In this document: in pieces, positions 27,308 to 40,965 of the stretch | How positions within the stretch are numbered: the stretch's first letter is position 1 | Layout of the letters: every line of letters begins with the position of its first letter | Assembly: GCA_950106755.1 (NCBI GenBank) | Contig: OX467094.1 | Span: 23,501 to 87,500, forward strand | Source of the DNA: Climacium dendroides | Taxonomy: Eukaryota > Streptophyta > Bryopsida > Hypnales > Climaciaceae | Direction of reading: 5' to 3' | Length of the DNA stretch: 64,000 nt | Position numbers and translations under genes: made by a program | Notes under the pieces: generated by a model | Database searches by the model: none | Told to the model about the DNA's origin: nothing | What the model saw: the letters and a program-made list of their open reading frames with translations, nothing else

Positions 27308-29235
27308 TTATTTAAAACGCCCTGTTATTTTTAACCAATTTTGCGCTTCAATATAATTGCTTGGAGCAAGCGAAATTGCTTGTTTCCAATAATCTGCTGC
27401 TTGGTTAAACCAAGCTTCGGATGCTTCAGAGTCTCCTTGCTGAATAGCTTGTTCTCCTCGGTTGGGATAGATAAAAATATCTTCCCTTAGAACCGTACAT
27501 GAGAGTTTCCTATCTCATACGGCTCACTTAATTAAATTTACTATATTATTACTTAATTAAAAACATTAAAAAATTTGTGCAAATTTTTTTTTATTCATTT
27601 TTTTTTTATTCAATTAATATTTAATAATTATTTAATAATTTTAATGATAGTAAGGTTTATAATAGAAAATTAGTTAATGAAATAAGTTTTAAATAAAAAT
27701 TTAAAGAAAATTTTTCGTTTTCTTTTTCCTTTATTTTTATCTTTTCTCCTATAAAAAAAATAAAATTTTTTAGAGTAACTATCTTATTTTTAATTAAATT
27801 TTATTAGTATTTAATGATTAATTTATCAAAAATACTTTATCTCTTTAGGGTCTGAGACTACACCGCTGTTTATTCAATTACCATTCAATTCAACTTTATT
27901 ACATAAGTGAATTTTCTAAGTAAACAGATTTTTTTATTGGACCATAATTTTAATACTGGATCGTTACGGCGCTTTTCTAACAAATTTAATTACATTATCC
28001 ATAGAGATTTTAGACTTTTCTTTAAATCGTTCTTTATTTTTAAATATTTTTAGATTTTATAATGAAGTTTTATTTATTACAGCTAATAAAAACCTTTTTT
28101 ACTGATTTATATGTAATAAGTCTCCACTTTTTTTATTTATATTTATAATTTGTGGTAGTTTTTTACTAAAAAATATATTATATTGATAGCCGCACGTAAT
28201 GACAGATCACAGCCATATTATTAAAAGCTTGCGGTAAAGATGGATTTCGTTCTAATGCTTGAAAATAATATTCTAAAGCTTTTGCGTGTTCTCCATTACT
28301 TGTATGAATAAGACCTATATTGTATAGTATATAACTTCGATCATAGGGGTCAATTTCTAAGCGCATAGCTTCATAATAATTTTGTAAAGCTTCTGCATAT
28401 TCTCCTTCAGATTGAGCTGACATTCGTTACGATCGTCTATATAATTCTAGAAAGAAAAAATAAACTTCGTTTCAAAACCGTACATGAAATTTTCATTTCA
28501 TACGGCTTCTCTTGTTTAATATATAAACGGGATTAATCTATAAAATTTCTAAAAAATTTTTACCCAATATAATAAATTACCAAGGGCTAGTTTTTTCAAA
28601 AAATAGCTAGCCATCCTTTTTTTAAAAAGGATTTTTATTTCAATTTTAAATTTAATTTTCAAATTTTTTTTTGTTCTTACTACTTTGTTTCTTAAAGGAT
28701 TAGCTTTTTCGACAATCTCCGATGGTTATATGAGTACCCAATTTACAAATGAGATGGATTTTTGTTTTTCTAACCATAAATTTATTAGTAAATAATTTTT
28801 ACTATTGCGTATAAAAAATTTTTATTTAAAATTTGACGAAGTTTTTGTGTTGTCGATTTCTACACGTAATGCTTTTCCAACTATGTATGCTTATAAAGTA
28901 AACTTAAAATTATAGCGTTAACCTTTTGCTTAATACTTTAATTCCTATAAAATTGAAAGATTAAAGGCTACATTAATCGAGAGTACACGACAGAAGGAAT
29001 TCTTTTTTCTAAATTAACCTTCACTAAGTATAAGTTTCATGTAATTAAATATTTTCATGTTTTATTCCCTATAAAACGAATTTTAACAAGAATTCAAAAG
29101 TCAAATCGCACCATCTCTATAATAACTAAAAGCTTCTTTTTCCCTTTGTGTAGTCGGAATTATTCGTAATAAAATGTCAGCAACAATTGTAAAAGTTTTA
29201 TCAATAAAATTATCATTTTTTTGAGATCGAGGCAT
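27308..29235 (-). CDS. ycf3: Photosystem I assembly protein Ycf3 (PafI), two introns
   Basis: Three exons (29112-29235, 28196-28425, 27308-27460) join to a 168-residue protein beginning [20 protein letters not shown] and ending [10 protein letters not shown]. It is a peripheral thylakoid chaperone for photosystem I assembly with three tetratricopeptide repeats, about residues 35-68, 72-105 and 120-153. Both introns are group II: intron 1 (28426-29111) runs GTGCG to AC, intron 2 (27461-28195) GTGCG to AC, and domain V hairpins lie near 28484-28510 and 27490-27530. Exon lengths 124, 230 and 153 restore one frame, which confirms the junctions. The gene is transcribed toward psaA. Confidence 0.96.
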
Positions 29236-29439
29236 AATCAAATAGAGCTTTGGCAAATTTTTAATATTCCCTTTATTTGAGAATAAATCCATTAAATTTT
29301 TTTTATACTATATTTATTTAAATATAAATATATATATATATATATTAAATATTTAAATAAATTTAATTTCTTAATTGAAAAAACTAAAAAACTTGCTATT
29401 CTACAAACTTATGACTTAAAATTACAGAAAAATATTATA

Positions 29440-29526
29440 GGAAAGATGGCCGAGTGGTCGAAGGCGTAGCATTGGAAATGCTATGTAGACTTTTGTTTAC
29501 CGAGGGTTCGAATCCCTCTCTTTCCG
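29440..29526 (+). tRNA. trnS-GGA: tRNA-Ser (GGA)
   Basis: Class II tRNA with acceptor GGAAAGA/TCTTTCC, anticodon GGA in TTGGAAA and a long variable arm. Convergent with rps4. Confidence 0.96.
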
Positions 29527-29577
29527 AAGTTATAAATTTTTATTATGTATGTAATTAAAAATACTATTAATTCTTAG

Positions 29578-30186
29578 TTAAGCTTGACGAGAATAATATT
29601 CTACAACTAATAATTCATTTATTTTTAAACCAATTGATTCACGATCTAATATTTGATTAACTAATCCTTTTTTTTCTAAAGAACTATAAATTAAATGATT
29701 TGGTATTTTAGATTTTTGATAAAACTCTATATTTTTACTAATTATAGTCTCAGATTTTCGTTGATTTTTTATAGTAATAAAATCCTGAGGTTTACATCGA
29801 TAACTTGGTATATCTACTATACAATCATTAACTAAAATATGTCTATGATTTACTAGTTGTCTCGCTCCAGGAATCGTAGGAGCCATACCCAATCGAAAAA
29901 TAACATTATCTGAACGCATTTCGAGTAATTGTAATAAAACTTCACCTGTGGATCCTTTTGCTTTTCTAGCAATACGTACATAATTAAGTAATTGTCGTTC
30001 TGTTATTCCATAATGAAAACGTAATTTTTGTTTTTCTTCTAAACGAATACGATACTGAGAAATTTTTTTATTAGATGTTGATTGATTGATAGAACTAGAT
30101 TTTAACTGGGGTGTTTTATTAGTTAGTCCTGGTAAAGTTCCTAAACGCCGTATTATTCTTACACGAGGTCCTCGATAACGGGACAT
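29578..30186 (-). CDS. rps4: 30S ribosomal protein S4
   Basis: This 202-residue protein is S4, a primary 16S rRNA binder of the small subunit body. It begins [20 protein letters not shown], the standard plastid S4 start, and its S4 RNA-binding domain ([20 protein letters not shown], then the VNHRHILVN segment) covers roughly residues 90-155. Length and ends are typical. It stands between trnT-UGU and trnS-GGA. Confidence 0.97.
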   Translation of the reverse strand: MSRYRGPRVRIIRRLGTLPGLTNKTPQLKSSSINQSTSNKKISQYRIRLEEKQKLRFHYGITERQLLNYVRIARKAKGSTGEVLLQLLEMRSDNVIFRLGMAPTIPGARQLVNHRHILVNDCIVDIPSYRCKPQDFITIKNQRKSETIISKNIEFYQKSKIPNHLIYSSLEKKGLVNQILDRESIGLKINELLVVEYYSRQA

Positions 30187-30487
30187 AAAAACTCCTTATT
30201 TTTACAAAAAAATTTATAGAAAAAAGATAAAATGATAATAATAATATTCATAATAAAAAGTAAAAGATATTCAATAAATTTCTTTTTTTTTATAAAGTTT
30301 TTTACTTCAAATTTATTTAACTTTTTTTACCAAAAAATTATATATTTTTTTTTAGTCAAAAACATAATAACATGAGAGACACTACAAAAAAAAACAATAT
30401 TACTTTTTTTATATAAATAAACTTTTAAAAGTTTTTAAATTTTTTATTTTAAGATCTATTTTTAGTAATATATTTATTATTAAAAAA
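30187..30487. other. Spacer rps4-trnT-UGU
   Basis: A 301-bp A/T-rich spacer with several A and T runs. No gene or clear promoter seen. Confidence 0.3.
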
Positions 30488-30560
30488 AGCCCGCTATCGG
30501 AGTCGAACCGATGACCATCGCATTACAAGTGCGGTGCTCTGACCTCTGAGCTAAGCAGGC
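30488..30560 (-). tRNA. trnT-UGU: tRNA-Thr (UGU)
   Basis: 73-nt cloverleaf with anticodon TGT in CTTGTAA. The acceptor has one mismatch-tolerant pair (GCCTGCT/AGCGGGC). Divergent from trnL-UAA, the usual arrangement. Confidence 0.95.
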
Positions 30561-30721
30561 TTTATTAATAGAAGTAAATAATAATAACAATTATTTATTT
30601 TATTTTGGGTAACTGAATTATTATATCAATAAAAAATTAATAATGCAATAATTTAGTTCGAAAAAAATGCTGGATTTTACTAATTAAAAAAAATTATATA
30701 TATATATATATACATAAAGTG

Positions 30722-30750
30722 TTGCCTTAAAACGTATAAAATATTATAAT
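30722..30750 (+). promoter_or_regulatory. Promoter of trnL-UAA
   Basis: TTGCCT (30722-30727) and a perfect TATAAT (30745-30750), 17 bp apart, 55 nt upstream of trnL. Confidence 0.6.
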
Positions 30751-30805
30751 TGTTTAATATAGTAAAATTTTAGTAATTATAATTTTTTTTTTTAATTTGA
30801 ACTAG

Positions 30806-31155
30806 GGGGGTATGGCGGAATTGGTAGACGCTACGGACTTAAATAATTTGAGCGTTAGTAGAAAAACTTACTAAATGCTAGCTTTCAGATTCAGGGAAAC
30901 TTAGGTTGATAAAAATATAAGCAATCCTGAGCCAAATCTTATTTCGTTTGAAAATAAAATAGGTGCAGAGACTCAATGGAAGCTATCCTAACCAATAATA
31001 TTTTTAAAATTATTTAAAATTTATTTTTTAGATATTAAGCGAGGATAAAGATAGAGTCCAATTTTACATGTTAATCTTAGCAACAATTTAAATTGTAGTA
31101 GAAAGAAAATCCGTTGGCTTTATTGACCGTGAGGGTTCAAGTCCCTCTACCCCCA
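30806..31155 (+). tRNA. trnL-UAA: tRNA-Leu (UAA) with group I intron
   Basis: The 5' exon 30806-30840 ends at U34 and the 3' exon is 31106-31155; joined they give an 85-nt class II tRNA with anticodon TAA and stem ACGGA/TCCGT. The 265-nt intron (30841-31105) interrupts the anticodon after its first base, ends in G, and holds the group I core segments near 30891-30925 and 30961-30972. This intron is shared with cyanobacteria. Confidence 0.97.
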
Positions 31156-31171
31156 AAACTATAATTTTTTA

Positions 31172-31201
31172 TTGACATAAACTATAAATTTATGTTAGGA
31201 T
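31172..31201 (+). promoter_or_regulatory. Candidate promoter of trnF
   Basis: TTGACA (31172-31177) and TAGGAT (31196-31201), 18 bp apart, 15 nt before trnF-GAA. Confidence 0.45.
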
Positions 31202-31216
31202 AGGCCAATTAAAAAA

Positions 31217-31222
31217 GCCGGA

Positions 31223-31264
<42 letters not shown>

Positions 31265-31289
31265 ACCAGTTCAAATCTGGTTTCTGGCA
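31217..31289 (+). tRNA. trnF-GAA: tRNA-Phe (GAA)
   Basis: 73-nt cloverleaf GCCGGAATAGCTCAGTTGGT... with anticodon GAA in CTGAAAA. Follows trnL-UAA, as in nearly all land plants. Confidence 0.97.
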
Positions 31290-31361
31290 TTATAAAATTA
31301 TTTTATATATTTTTTATTTCTATTATATATTTATTTTATGATATATTTACATATACATTAT

Positions 31362-31397
31362 TTTGTTTTATTGTCTTAAATTAGACAATAAAACAAA
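31362..31397. terminator. Hairpin between trnF and ndhJ
   Basis: A 15-bp perfect stem (31362-31376 with 31383-31397) with a 6-nt loop between convergent trnF and ndhJ. Confidence 0.6.
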
Positions 31398-31475
31398 TTT
31401 TTTTTTAAAAAAGTAGATCTCTAATTAATATATTTATTCACATAGAATAAATTTTTTTTAGTTTCTAAATTTAGA

Positions 31476-31991
31476 TTAATAAGCATCTTGTAATTCATAA
31501 AAATCCGGTACAATGTAATCTTTACGTAAAGGCCAACCAATCCAAGTATCAGGCATTAATATACGTTTCAGACGTGGATGATTTTCATAATAAATTCCTA
31601 GCATATCATAAGATTCCCGTTCTTGAAAATCAGCACTTTTCCAAATCCAAAAAACAGATGGTATTTTAGGCTTTTGTCTTGATACAAAAATTTTTATACA
31701 TATTTCTTCGGGTTGATCTGCATTATTTTGTATTTTTGTAAAATGATATACACTAGCTAACAACCCACCAGGTGCTACATCATAAGCGCATTGAGAACGA
31801 AGATAATTAAAACCATAAACATATAAAGCAACCGCTATAGAAAGCCAATTTTCAGATTTAATTTGTAAAATTTCTACACCTTGATAATCAAAACCTAAAG
31901 GTCGATGAGCTAGGTTATGTTTTGCTAGCCAACCAGAGAATCGCCCTTGTATTTTAGTAGTAGTAGAATTATCTGTATAAGTATTTAACAT
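31476..31991 (-). CDS. ndhJ: NDH complex subunit J
   Basis: This 171-residue protein is the hydrophilic subunit NdhJ (homologue of the 30-kDa complex I subunit) of the thylakoid NDH complex, which moves electrons from ferredoxin to plastoquinone around photosystem I. The C-terminal part holds the family signature [20 protein letters not shown] and the [20 protein letters not shown] segment. It is third in the ndhC-ndhK-ndhJ unit, 20 nt after ndhK. Confidence 0.96.
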   Translation of the reverse strand: MLNTYTDNSTTTKIQGRFSGWLAKHNLAHRPLGFDYQGVEILQIKSENWLSIAVALYVYGFNYLRSQCAYDVAPGGLLASVYHFTKIQNNADQPEEICIKIFVSRQKPKIPSVFWIWKSADFQERESYDMLGIYYENHPRLKRILMPDTWIGWPLRKDYIVPDFYELQDAY

Positions 31992-32011
31992 ATTTAAGTT
32001 TTTAAAAAATT

Positions 32012-32779
32012 CTATTTATTTTGAATATTTTTTTTATCATTCTCTTTTTCTAATAAAAAAGTTAAATTTTTATTTTTTTTAATTAAAGCAAAATTTTCTA
32101 AAGTTGAATTAAATTGAGATTTAGAAAATTGAGGATATAATTGTTTATTAGATTGTTTAGTATTAATAGTAGATACAAAATTAAATTTATGATTTAATGT
32201 TAAATACCTCTCTCCTTGTTTAAATTTATATTTATCTTTATATGTTTCTTGAGCTACTTTTTTACGAAGTTTTATTATAGCGTCTATAATAGCTTCTGGT
32301 TTTGGTGGACAACCGGGTAAATAAATATCTACAGGAATTAATTTATCTACCCCACGAACCGTACTATACGAATCTGTACTAAACATACCTCCTGTAATAG
32401 TACACGCTCCCATAGCAATAACATATTTAGGCTCAGGCATTTGCTCATATAATCTTACTAAAGACGGTGCCATTTTCATTGTTACAGTACCAGCTGTTAT
32501 TATAAGATCTGCTTGTCTTGGACTAGACCTTGGAACTAGACCATAACGATCAAAATCAAAGCGTGAGCCAATTAATGAAGCAAATTCGATGAAACAACAA
32601 CTAGTACCATAAAGAAGTGGCCATAAACTAGAAAGCCTAGCCCAATTTGAAAAATCATTAAAAGTTGTTAAAATAATTGAATTTGAGTTTTTTTGATTGG
32701 AGAGTGAATTTATAAGTGGCTTCATAGAATTATTAATTTGATTTTCATAATCGTTGTACTCGTTAGAATTTAAGACCAT
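32012..32779 (-). CDS. ndhK: NDH complex subunit K
   Basis: NdhK (255 residues from the chosen start) carries the N2-type 4Fe-4S cluster. The cysteines are in [22 protein letters not shown] and [11 protein letters not shown] chose the ATG at 32779 ([14 protein letters not shown]) because AGGAG lies 7 nt before it; another in-frame ATG at 32800 would add seven residues. The chosen start overlaps the end of ndhC by 10 nt. In tobacco translation of ndhK depends on termination of ndhC. The C-terminal ~70 residues are variable and lysine/asparagine-rich. Confidence 0.95.
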   Translation of the reverse strand: MVLNSNEYNDYENQINNSMKPLINSLSNQKNSNSIILTTFNDFSNWARLSSLWPLLYGTSCCFIEFASLIGSRFDFDRYGLVPRSSPRQADLIITAGTVTMKMAPSLVRLYEQMPEPKYVIAMGACTITGGMFSTDSYSTVRGVDKLIPVDIYLPGCPPKPEAIIDAIIKLRKKVAQETYKDKYKFKQGERYLTLNHKFNFVSTINTKQSNKQLYPQFSKSQFNSTLENFALIKKNKNLTFLLEKENDKKNIQNK

Positions 32780-33141
32780 TCTAGTGCTCCTTTGCGCCAT
32801 GCATAAACTAAACCGATAATCAAAATGAATATAAAAACTAAAACTTCAATGAAAGCAAATAGGCCTAATTCATTAAAACTCATGGCCCAAGGATAAAGAA
32901 AAACTGTTTCTATATCGAAAATAACAAAAACTAGAGCGAACATATAATAGCGAATTTGAAACTGAATCCAAGCATCACCCATTGGTTCTATACCCGATTC
33001 ATAACTAGTTAGTTTTTCTGGTCCTTGATCATTACTACTAATAGGTGTTAAAATCTTAGAAATTGAGAAAGTTAATATAGGAATAAAACTGGCTATTAAT
33101 AAAAAAATAAAAAAAGAATTGTATTTAGGCAATAAGAACAT
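32770..33141 (-). CDS. ndhC: NDH complex subunit C
   Basis: NdhC (123 residues) is a three-helix membrane subunit of the NDH complex. The ATG at 33141 ([14 protein letters not shown]) matches family starts; ten more codons are open upstream. The conserved [20 protein letters not shown] loop follows helix 1. It is first in the ndhC-ndhK-ndhJ unit and overlaps ndhK. Confidence 0.96.
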   Translation of the reverse strand: MFLLPKYNSFFIFLLIASFIPILTFSISKILTPISSNDQGPEKLTSYESGIEPMGDAWIQFQIRYYMFALVFVIFDIETVFLYPWAMSFNELGLFAFIEVLVFIFILIIGLVYAWRKGALEWS

Positions 33142-33203
33142 TAATATACTCCTGTAAAATAAGAAGAACAATTTTACTTTAAATAAAAATAAAATGTAAT
33201 TAA

Positions 33204-33245
33204 TTGAATATTTTATTCATATATACATATGAATAAAATATTCAA
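33204..33245. repeat. Perfect 19-bp inverted repeat between trnV and ndhC
   Basis: Arms 33204-33222 and 33227-33245 with loop ATAC. It lies 3' of trnV and 5' of ndhC on the same strand, so it may end trnV transcripts or form an ndhC leader hairpin. Confidence 0.55.
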
Positions 33246-33329
33246 TATATATATATACAAACTATAAACAAATATATGAACTAATAAAAAGTGATAATAA
33301 TAATTCAAATACTAAATATTTTAATAATT

Positions 33330-33940
33330 TAGGGCTATACGGATTCGAACCGTAGACAATCTCGGTAAAATAGTTAAAAATATTTATTTGAAATTTACTT
33401 AGAACTATTTTAGGAACCCAACATGCAGCTTTTATTGCATTGGGCTCTTTCATCAACTAAAAATAAATTTAGTTATTTTGCTATTTTTTTTTTACTGAAA
33501 TAATGAAATAGCTCCGTGTGCTTAAAAAATCTTTTGAAGCAATCCCAAAGTTAAAAAAAAAATTAATGTTGACATAGGTTTGCTTAATTTAGCATGGATT
33601 TACTCAGAATGAATTTCTATCACTTGCAGATTTTGAAACTTTATACACCTTAAAGCTTATCAAGTAAGAAAATAGAATATCTCGAGGTCCTCGTACTATC
33701 CTCATCATGCTTAGCATTGAATAATTTTCAATTTTACCATATCAACTAAAAGATAAATTTTAATTTATTATAAATTAAAATTTAATTTTTTGTCATGCTA
33801 TTGTTCTGTTATATTGATTATAAAAGTAAGACAAAATATTTCATAAAATAAAATTTATTCTGAATTGTATAACACAATAAATTTTTTAAAAGCATTGGCG
33901 CACGTGTAAACGAGGTGCTCTACCGCTGAGCTATAGCCCT
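33330..33940 (-). tRNA. trnV-UAC: tRNA-Val (UAC) with group II intron
   Basis: 5' exon 33904-33940 (AGGGCTATAGCTCAGCGGTA... TTTACAC) and 3' exon 33330-33364 form a 72-nt tRNA with anticodon TAC. The 539-nt intron (33365-33903) starts GTGCG and ends AC, with a domain V-like hairpin near 33511-33545. No frame inside. Confidence 0.94.
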
Positions 33941-34091
33941 TATTATTATTTTCTAACTAATAATATAGTAACATAATTTCTTTTTTTTTGTCAAGACAAT
34001 TAAAATAAAAGATTTTTTTATTTTATATATTTTTTAAATATATTCATAAAAATATTGCTTATATGTTAATTAATAGGCTAAAATATTAATA

Positions 34092-34119
34092 GCCTACTTA
34101 ACTCAGTGGTTTAGAGTGT

Positions 34120-34165
<46 letters not shown>
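34092..34165 (+). tRNA. trnM-CAU: Elongator tRNA-Met (CAU)
   Basis: 74-nt cloverleaf with anticodon CAT in TTCATAC. The first pair is G-U (GCCTACT/AGTAGGT) rather than the more common A-U. Its place between trnV and atpE is the canonical one for elongator tRNA-Met. Confidence 0.94.
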
Positions 34166-34167
<2 letters not shown>

Positions 34168-34179
34168 TGATTAATAAAA

Positions 34180-34216
34180 GAACTCAATGGTATATAGGTT
34201 ATATACCATTGAGTTC
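34180..34216. terminator. Hairpin between trnM and atpE
   Basis: A 16-bp perfect stem (34180-34195 with 34201-34216), loop AGGTT, between convergent trnM and atpE; suited to both strands. Confidence 0.65.
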
Positions 34217-34232
34217 ACTAAAATTTTTAATT

Positions 34233-34634
34233 TTAGGAAATAGCTTCAATAGCTTCTAAGCGTGCTTTTGCTCTTTTCAAAGTTAAATTAGCTTCAATAG
34301 CTTGTTTTCGACCGCTCGCTTGAGATAGCTTAGTTTGAGCCATCTGAAAAGTTTCTTGAGCATCTTGCAAATTTATTTCATTAGCTTTTTCTGCTTCATT
34401 TACCAAAATTGTCATTTGATTATTGTCTATCATAGCAAAACCACCCATTAATGCCATAGTAGACCATTTTTCATTAAGTCGTATTTTTATAATACCTATA
34501 TCCAAGGCTGTTAAAAGTGGTGCATGGTTAGGTAATATACCAATTCGGCCACTGTTTGTAGATAAAATAATTTCTTGTACTTCAGAATTCCAAACAATTC
34601 GATTTGGAGCCATTACACGAAGATTTAGGGTCAT
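34233..34634 (-). CDS. atpE: ATP synthase CF1 epsilon subunit
   Basis: Epsilon (133 residues) is the inhibitory subunit of the CF1 rotor stalk. The N-terminal beta-sandwich ([20 protein letters not shown]... [12 protein letters not shown]) precedes a C-terminal helical hairpin rich in Ala, Glu and Lys. It starts 6 nt after the atpB stop. In many plants the two overlap by four bases, so here they have moved slightly apart, but they are still one transcription unit. Confidence 0.97.
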   Translation of the reverse strand: MTLNLRVMAPNRIVWNSEVQEIILSTNSGRIGILPNHAPLLTALDIGIIKIRLNEKWSTMALMGGFAMIDNNQMTILVNEAEKANEINLQDAQETFQMAQTKLSQASGRKQAIEANLTLKRAKARLEAIEAIS

Positions 34635-34640
34635 GTTTTA

Positions 34641-36149
<1,509 letters not shown>

Positions 36150-36416
36150 TTATATTGAAAAATATTTAGTATCAACTCGATCATTTAATTATTGAAGAAA
36201 AAAATTACTTTCAATTAATTACTTATATATAGATATAAGTATATAAAATAAAAAAAATTAAAAAGTGTAAGAAAGAAATCTTAAAAATATTAGTAAATAA
36301 TAAATATATTTAAATAAAAAAATTTTATTTTATTTTCAAAAAATAAATTAAATTAGGTAATAGTTTATTTTTTTATTTCTTACTATGTTTTTAATTAAAT
36401 TTTATTTTTATTAATT

Positions 36417-36446
36417 AGTTTAACATTCAAAAGATTATTAGGTCAA
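36417..36446 (-). promoter_or_regulatory. Candidate atpB promoter
   Basis: Minus-strand TTGACC (36441-36446) and TAAACT (36417-36422) with an 18-bp spacer, about 300 nt before the atpB ATG. Confidence 0.4.
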
Positions 36447-36487
36447 TGCTTATACAAATAAAAATAATTTACTAAAAATAATCTGAG

Positions 36488-36517
36488 TTGCATCAAATGT
36501 AAAAAATACTATACAAT
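36488..36517 (+). promoter_or_regulatory. rbcL promoter
   Basis: TTGCAT (36488-36493) and TACAAT (36512-36517) with 18 bp between. Land-plant rbcL promoters use TTGCGC and TACAAT at this spacing, so the match is good. Confidence 0.65.
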
Positions 36518-36569
36518 GATACTGTTTTGTTATAGTAAAATAACTTTGTCTAAAAATAGACAAAATTAA

Positions 36570-38093
<1,524 letters not shown>

Positions 38094-38165
38094 TTTAATT
38101 TTTTTTTTCAACTTTCATTTCTGTCAAAGTAAGTTCTTAAATTTAGTAAAATAAGAAAAGAATAA

Positions 38166-38217
38166 ATTAATAATAAGTAAAAAAAACCTATAGGGGGTCT
38201 TTCTACTTATTATTAAT
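38166..38217 (+). terminator. rbcL 3' stem-loop
   Basis: A 14-bp perfect stem (38166-38179 with 38204-38217), 72 nt after the rbcL stop. Its 3' arm shares five bases with the left arm of the palindrome at 38213-38279, so the two cannot form fully together. Confidence 0.6.
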
Positions 38218-38279
38218 TAGAGATTTTAAATTGTTTTATTGATTAATAATCAATAAAACAATTTAAAATCTCTAATTAA
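38213..38279. repeat. 67-bp perfect palindrome between rbcL and trnR-CCG
   Basis: Arms of 33 bp (38213-38245 and 38247-38279) are exact reverse complements around a single A. It ends 13 nt before trnR-CCG. Confidence 0.65.
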
Positions 38280-38292
38280 CCCTTTTTTTGAA

Positions 38293-38366
38293 GGTTTTGT
38301 AGCTCAGTGGATTAGAGCGTATGGTTCCGAACCATGAAGTCAAGGGTTCAAATCCCTTCTAAACCA
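38293..38366 (+). tRNA. trnR-CCG: tRNA-Arg (CCG)
   Basis: 74-nt cloverleaf with anticodon CCG in TTCCGAA and stem ATGGT/ACCAT. The acceptor GGTTTTG/CTAAACC has one imperfect pair. trnR-CCG between rbcL and accD is retained in bryophytes and some other early lineages and lost in flowering plants. Confidence 0.93.
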
Positions 38367-38541
38367 TCAAATTAAATAAAAAAAAAAATTCTTTTAATTA
38401 GTTTTTCTTTATTTGTGTCAAACTTTAATTATATATTATGTTAGGGAAAAAAAATTTAATATTATTTATTATTAAAAAATAGTAATTATATAAAATATGT
38501 ATTCACTATTAATATGGAAAAATTAAATAAAAACTACTAAT

Positions 38542-39480
38542 ATGTCTTTAATGAATTGGTTTGAAGATAAACGCCGATTTGGTGGCTTAATTGGAGCTTC
38601 TATCGAAAAAGCTACAAAAGGATATATTCTTAATGAAAGAAAAAGACTTAAAGTTAATACTACTAACGGACTATGGACTCGGTGTGATAATTGTGAAAAT
38701 ATTCTTTATGTTAGATTTTTGAAACAAAACAAATCTATTTGTGAAGAGTGTGGATATCATTTACAAATAGGCAGTACAGAAAGAATTGAACTTTTAATTG
38801 ATCGTGGAACCTGGCAGCCTATGGATGAAGATATGGTTGCTCGAGATGTTCTCAAATTTTCTGATGAAGATTCTTATAAAAGTCGTGTTATTTTTTATCA
38901 AAAAAGAACTGGTTTAACTGATGCTATCCAAACAGGTATAGGCAAATTAAATAAAAATTTAATTGCTCTTGGAGTTATGGAGTTTCAATTTATGGGAGGA
39001 AGTATGGGTTCTGTAGTAGGTGAAAAAATAACTCGTCTTATTGAATATGCTACTGAAAAATCTATGCCATTAATTATTGTATGTTCTTCTGGAGGAGCAC
39101 GAATGCAAGAAGGAACATTAAGCTTGATGCAAATGGCTAAAATTTCATCTGTTTTACAAATTCATCAAGCTAGAAAAAAATTCCTTTATATAGCTATTCT
39201 TACATATCCTACAACCGGCGGAGTTACTGCTAGTTTCGGTATGTTAGGAGATATAATTATTGCTGAACCTAAAGCATATATTGCATTTGCTGGTAAAAGA
39301 GTAATTGAACAGACATTACGTCAAAAAATACCATATGGTTTTCAAGTTGCTGAATCTTTATTTGATCATGGTTTACTTGATTTAATTGTTCCACGTAACC
39401 TTCTAAAAGGAGTTTTAGGTAAAATATTTGAACTTTATAGTTTGGCTGCTTATAAAGAGCATAATAATTCTTTTTTTTAA
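38542..39480 (+). CDS. accD: Acetyl-CoA carboxylase carboxyltransferase beta subunit
   Basis: AccD (312 residues) is the plastid-encoded beta subunit of the multi-part acetyl-CoA carboxylase that makes malonyl-CoA for fatty acid synthesis. A four-cysteine zinc finger (Cys48, 51, 67, 70) leads into the carboxyltransferase domain, with [16 protein letters not shown] and [17 protein letters not shown] marking the acyl-CoA site. The N terminus is short, unlike the expanded forms of many vascular plants. It is upstream of psaI-ycf4-cemA-petA. Confidence 0.97.
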   Translation: MSLMNWFEDKRRFGGLIGASIEKATKGYILNERKRLKVNTTNGLWTRCDNCENILYVRFLKQNKSICEECGYHLQIGSTERIELLIDRGTWQPMDEDMVARDVLKFSDEDSYKSRVIFYQKRTGLTDAIQTGIGKLNKNLIALGVMEFQFMGGSMGSVVGEKITRLIEYATEKSMPLIIVCSSGGARMQEGTLSLMQMAKISSVLQIHQARKKFLYIAILTYPTTGGVTASFGMLGDIIIAEPKAYIAFAGKRVIEQTLRQKIPYGFQVAESLFDHGLLDLIVPRNLLKGVLGKIFELYSLAAYKEHNNSFF

Positions 39481-39943
<463 letters not shown>

Positions 39944-40294
39944 CTTATATTTCGTCTATTTTTATTAACTTATTAACTTATTAACTTTTAAATTTATATT
40001 TTTTAATAAAATTTCAATTAATAAATATATATATATATATCTATATATAAATATGTATATAGATATATATATAAATAAAAATGACAAATTTTAATTATAA
40101 AAAACCTATATAAAAAAAATTAATATAGTTTTTTATTTTATTTAAATCTAATAAAAAACTATATTAATCTTTTTTTTTTTTAAATATTAAATATTATAAA
40201 ATATTCAATATTAATTTAATATATAAAAAAATTTAGTTTTGTTTTTTTTGCTAGTTATCCCATATATATTTCATAAATTTTTGGAGACGTCACT
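39944..40294. other. Spacer psaI-ycf4 with TA repeats
   Basis: Holds a TA-rich microsatellite-like stretch near 40025-40075 and a 19-bp hairpin (40119-40137 with 40150-40168). GGAG lies about 11 nt before the ycf4 ATG. No gene seen. Confidence 0.5.
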
Positions 40295-40849
40295 ATGAAG
40301 CGTGAATCTGAATGGCTTTGGGTAGAGCCTATAATAGGATCTCGAAGAATCAGTAATTTTTGTTGGGCATTTATTCTTTTATTTGGTGCATTCGGATTTT
40401 TTTCCGTAGGATTTTCCAGTTATTTTGGTAAAGATCTAATACCTTTTTTATCATCTCAACAAATTATTTTTGTACCTCAAGGGGTTGTAATGTGTTTTTA
40501 TGGTATTGCAGGGTCATTTCTTAGTTTTTATTTATGGTGCACGATTTTATGGAATGTAGGTAGTGGTTATAATAAATTTGATAAAAAAAAAAAAATTGTT
40601 TCTTTATTTCGTTGGGGATTTCCCGGGAAAAATCGGCGTATTTATATTCATTTCTTTATGAAAGATATACAAGGAATACGTATGGAAGTTCAAGAAGGTA
40701 TTTATCCCCGACGTATCCTCTATATGAAAATAAAAGGTCAACAAGATATTCCTCTAACACGCTTTGGGGAAAAATTTACTTTGAGAGAAATCGAAGAAAA
40801 AGCTGCAGAATTAGCTCGATTTTTACGTGTATCTATAGAAGGACTTTAG
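40295..40849 (+). CDS. ycf4: Photosystem I assembly protein Ycf4 (PafII)
   Basis: Ycf4 (184 residues) is a thylakoid scaffold protein for photosystem I assembly. Two helices lie at about residues 22-44 and 62-86, followed by a stromal domain. It starts [20 protein letters not shown] and ends [12 protein letters not shown], at exactly family length. It sits between psaI and cemA in the usual cluster. Confidence 0.96.
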   Translation: MKRESEWLWVEPIIGSRRISNFCWAFILLFGAFGFFSVGFSSYFGKDLIPFLSSQQIIFVPQGVVMCFYGIAGSFLSFYLWCTILWNVGSGYNKFDKKKKIVSLFRWGFPGKNRRIYIHFFMKDIQGIRMEVQEGIYPRRILYMKIKGQQDIPLTRFGEKFTLREIEEKAAELARFLRVSIEGL

Positions 40850-40965
40850 AATTAAAAAATAAAAAAAAAATTTTAAAATAAATTTTAATTTGTCTAATTA
40901 ATATAGAATAAAAAACTTTAATATTGTTTTTTTCCGTTTTAGCGAATCTTAATTAAATAGTATTT

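Noticed and set aside
40025..40075. TA-rich repeat as a possible replication origin
   Set aside because: It is a low-complexity microsatellite without associated motifs. Such repeats occur in several other spacers here.
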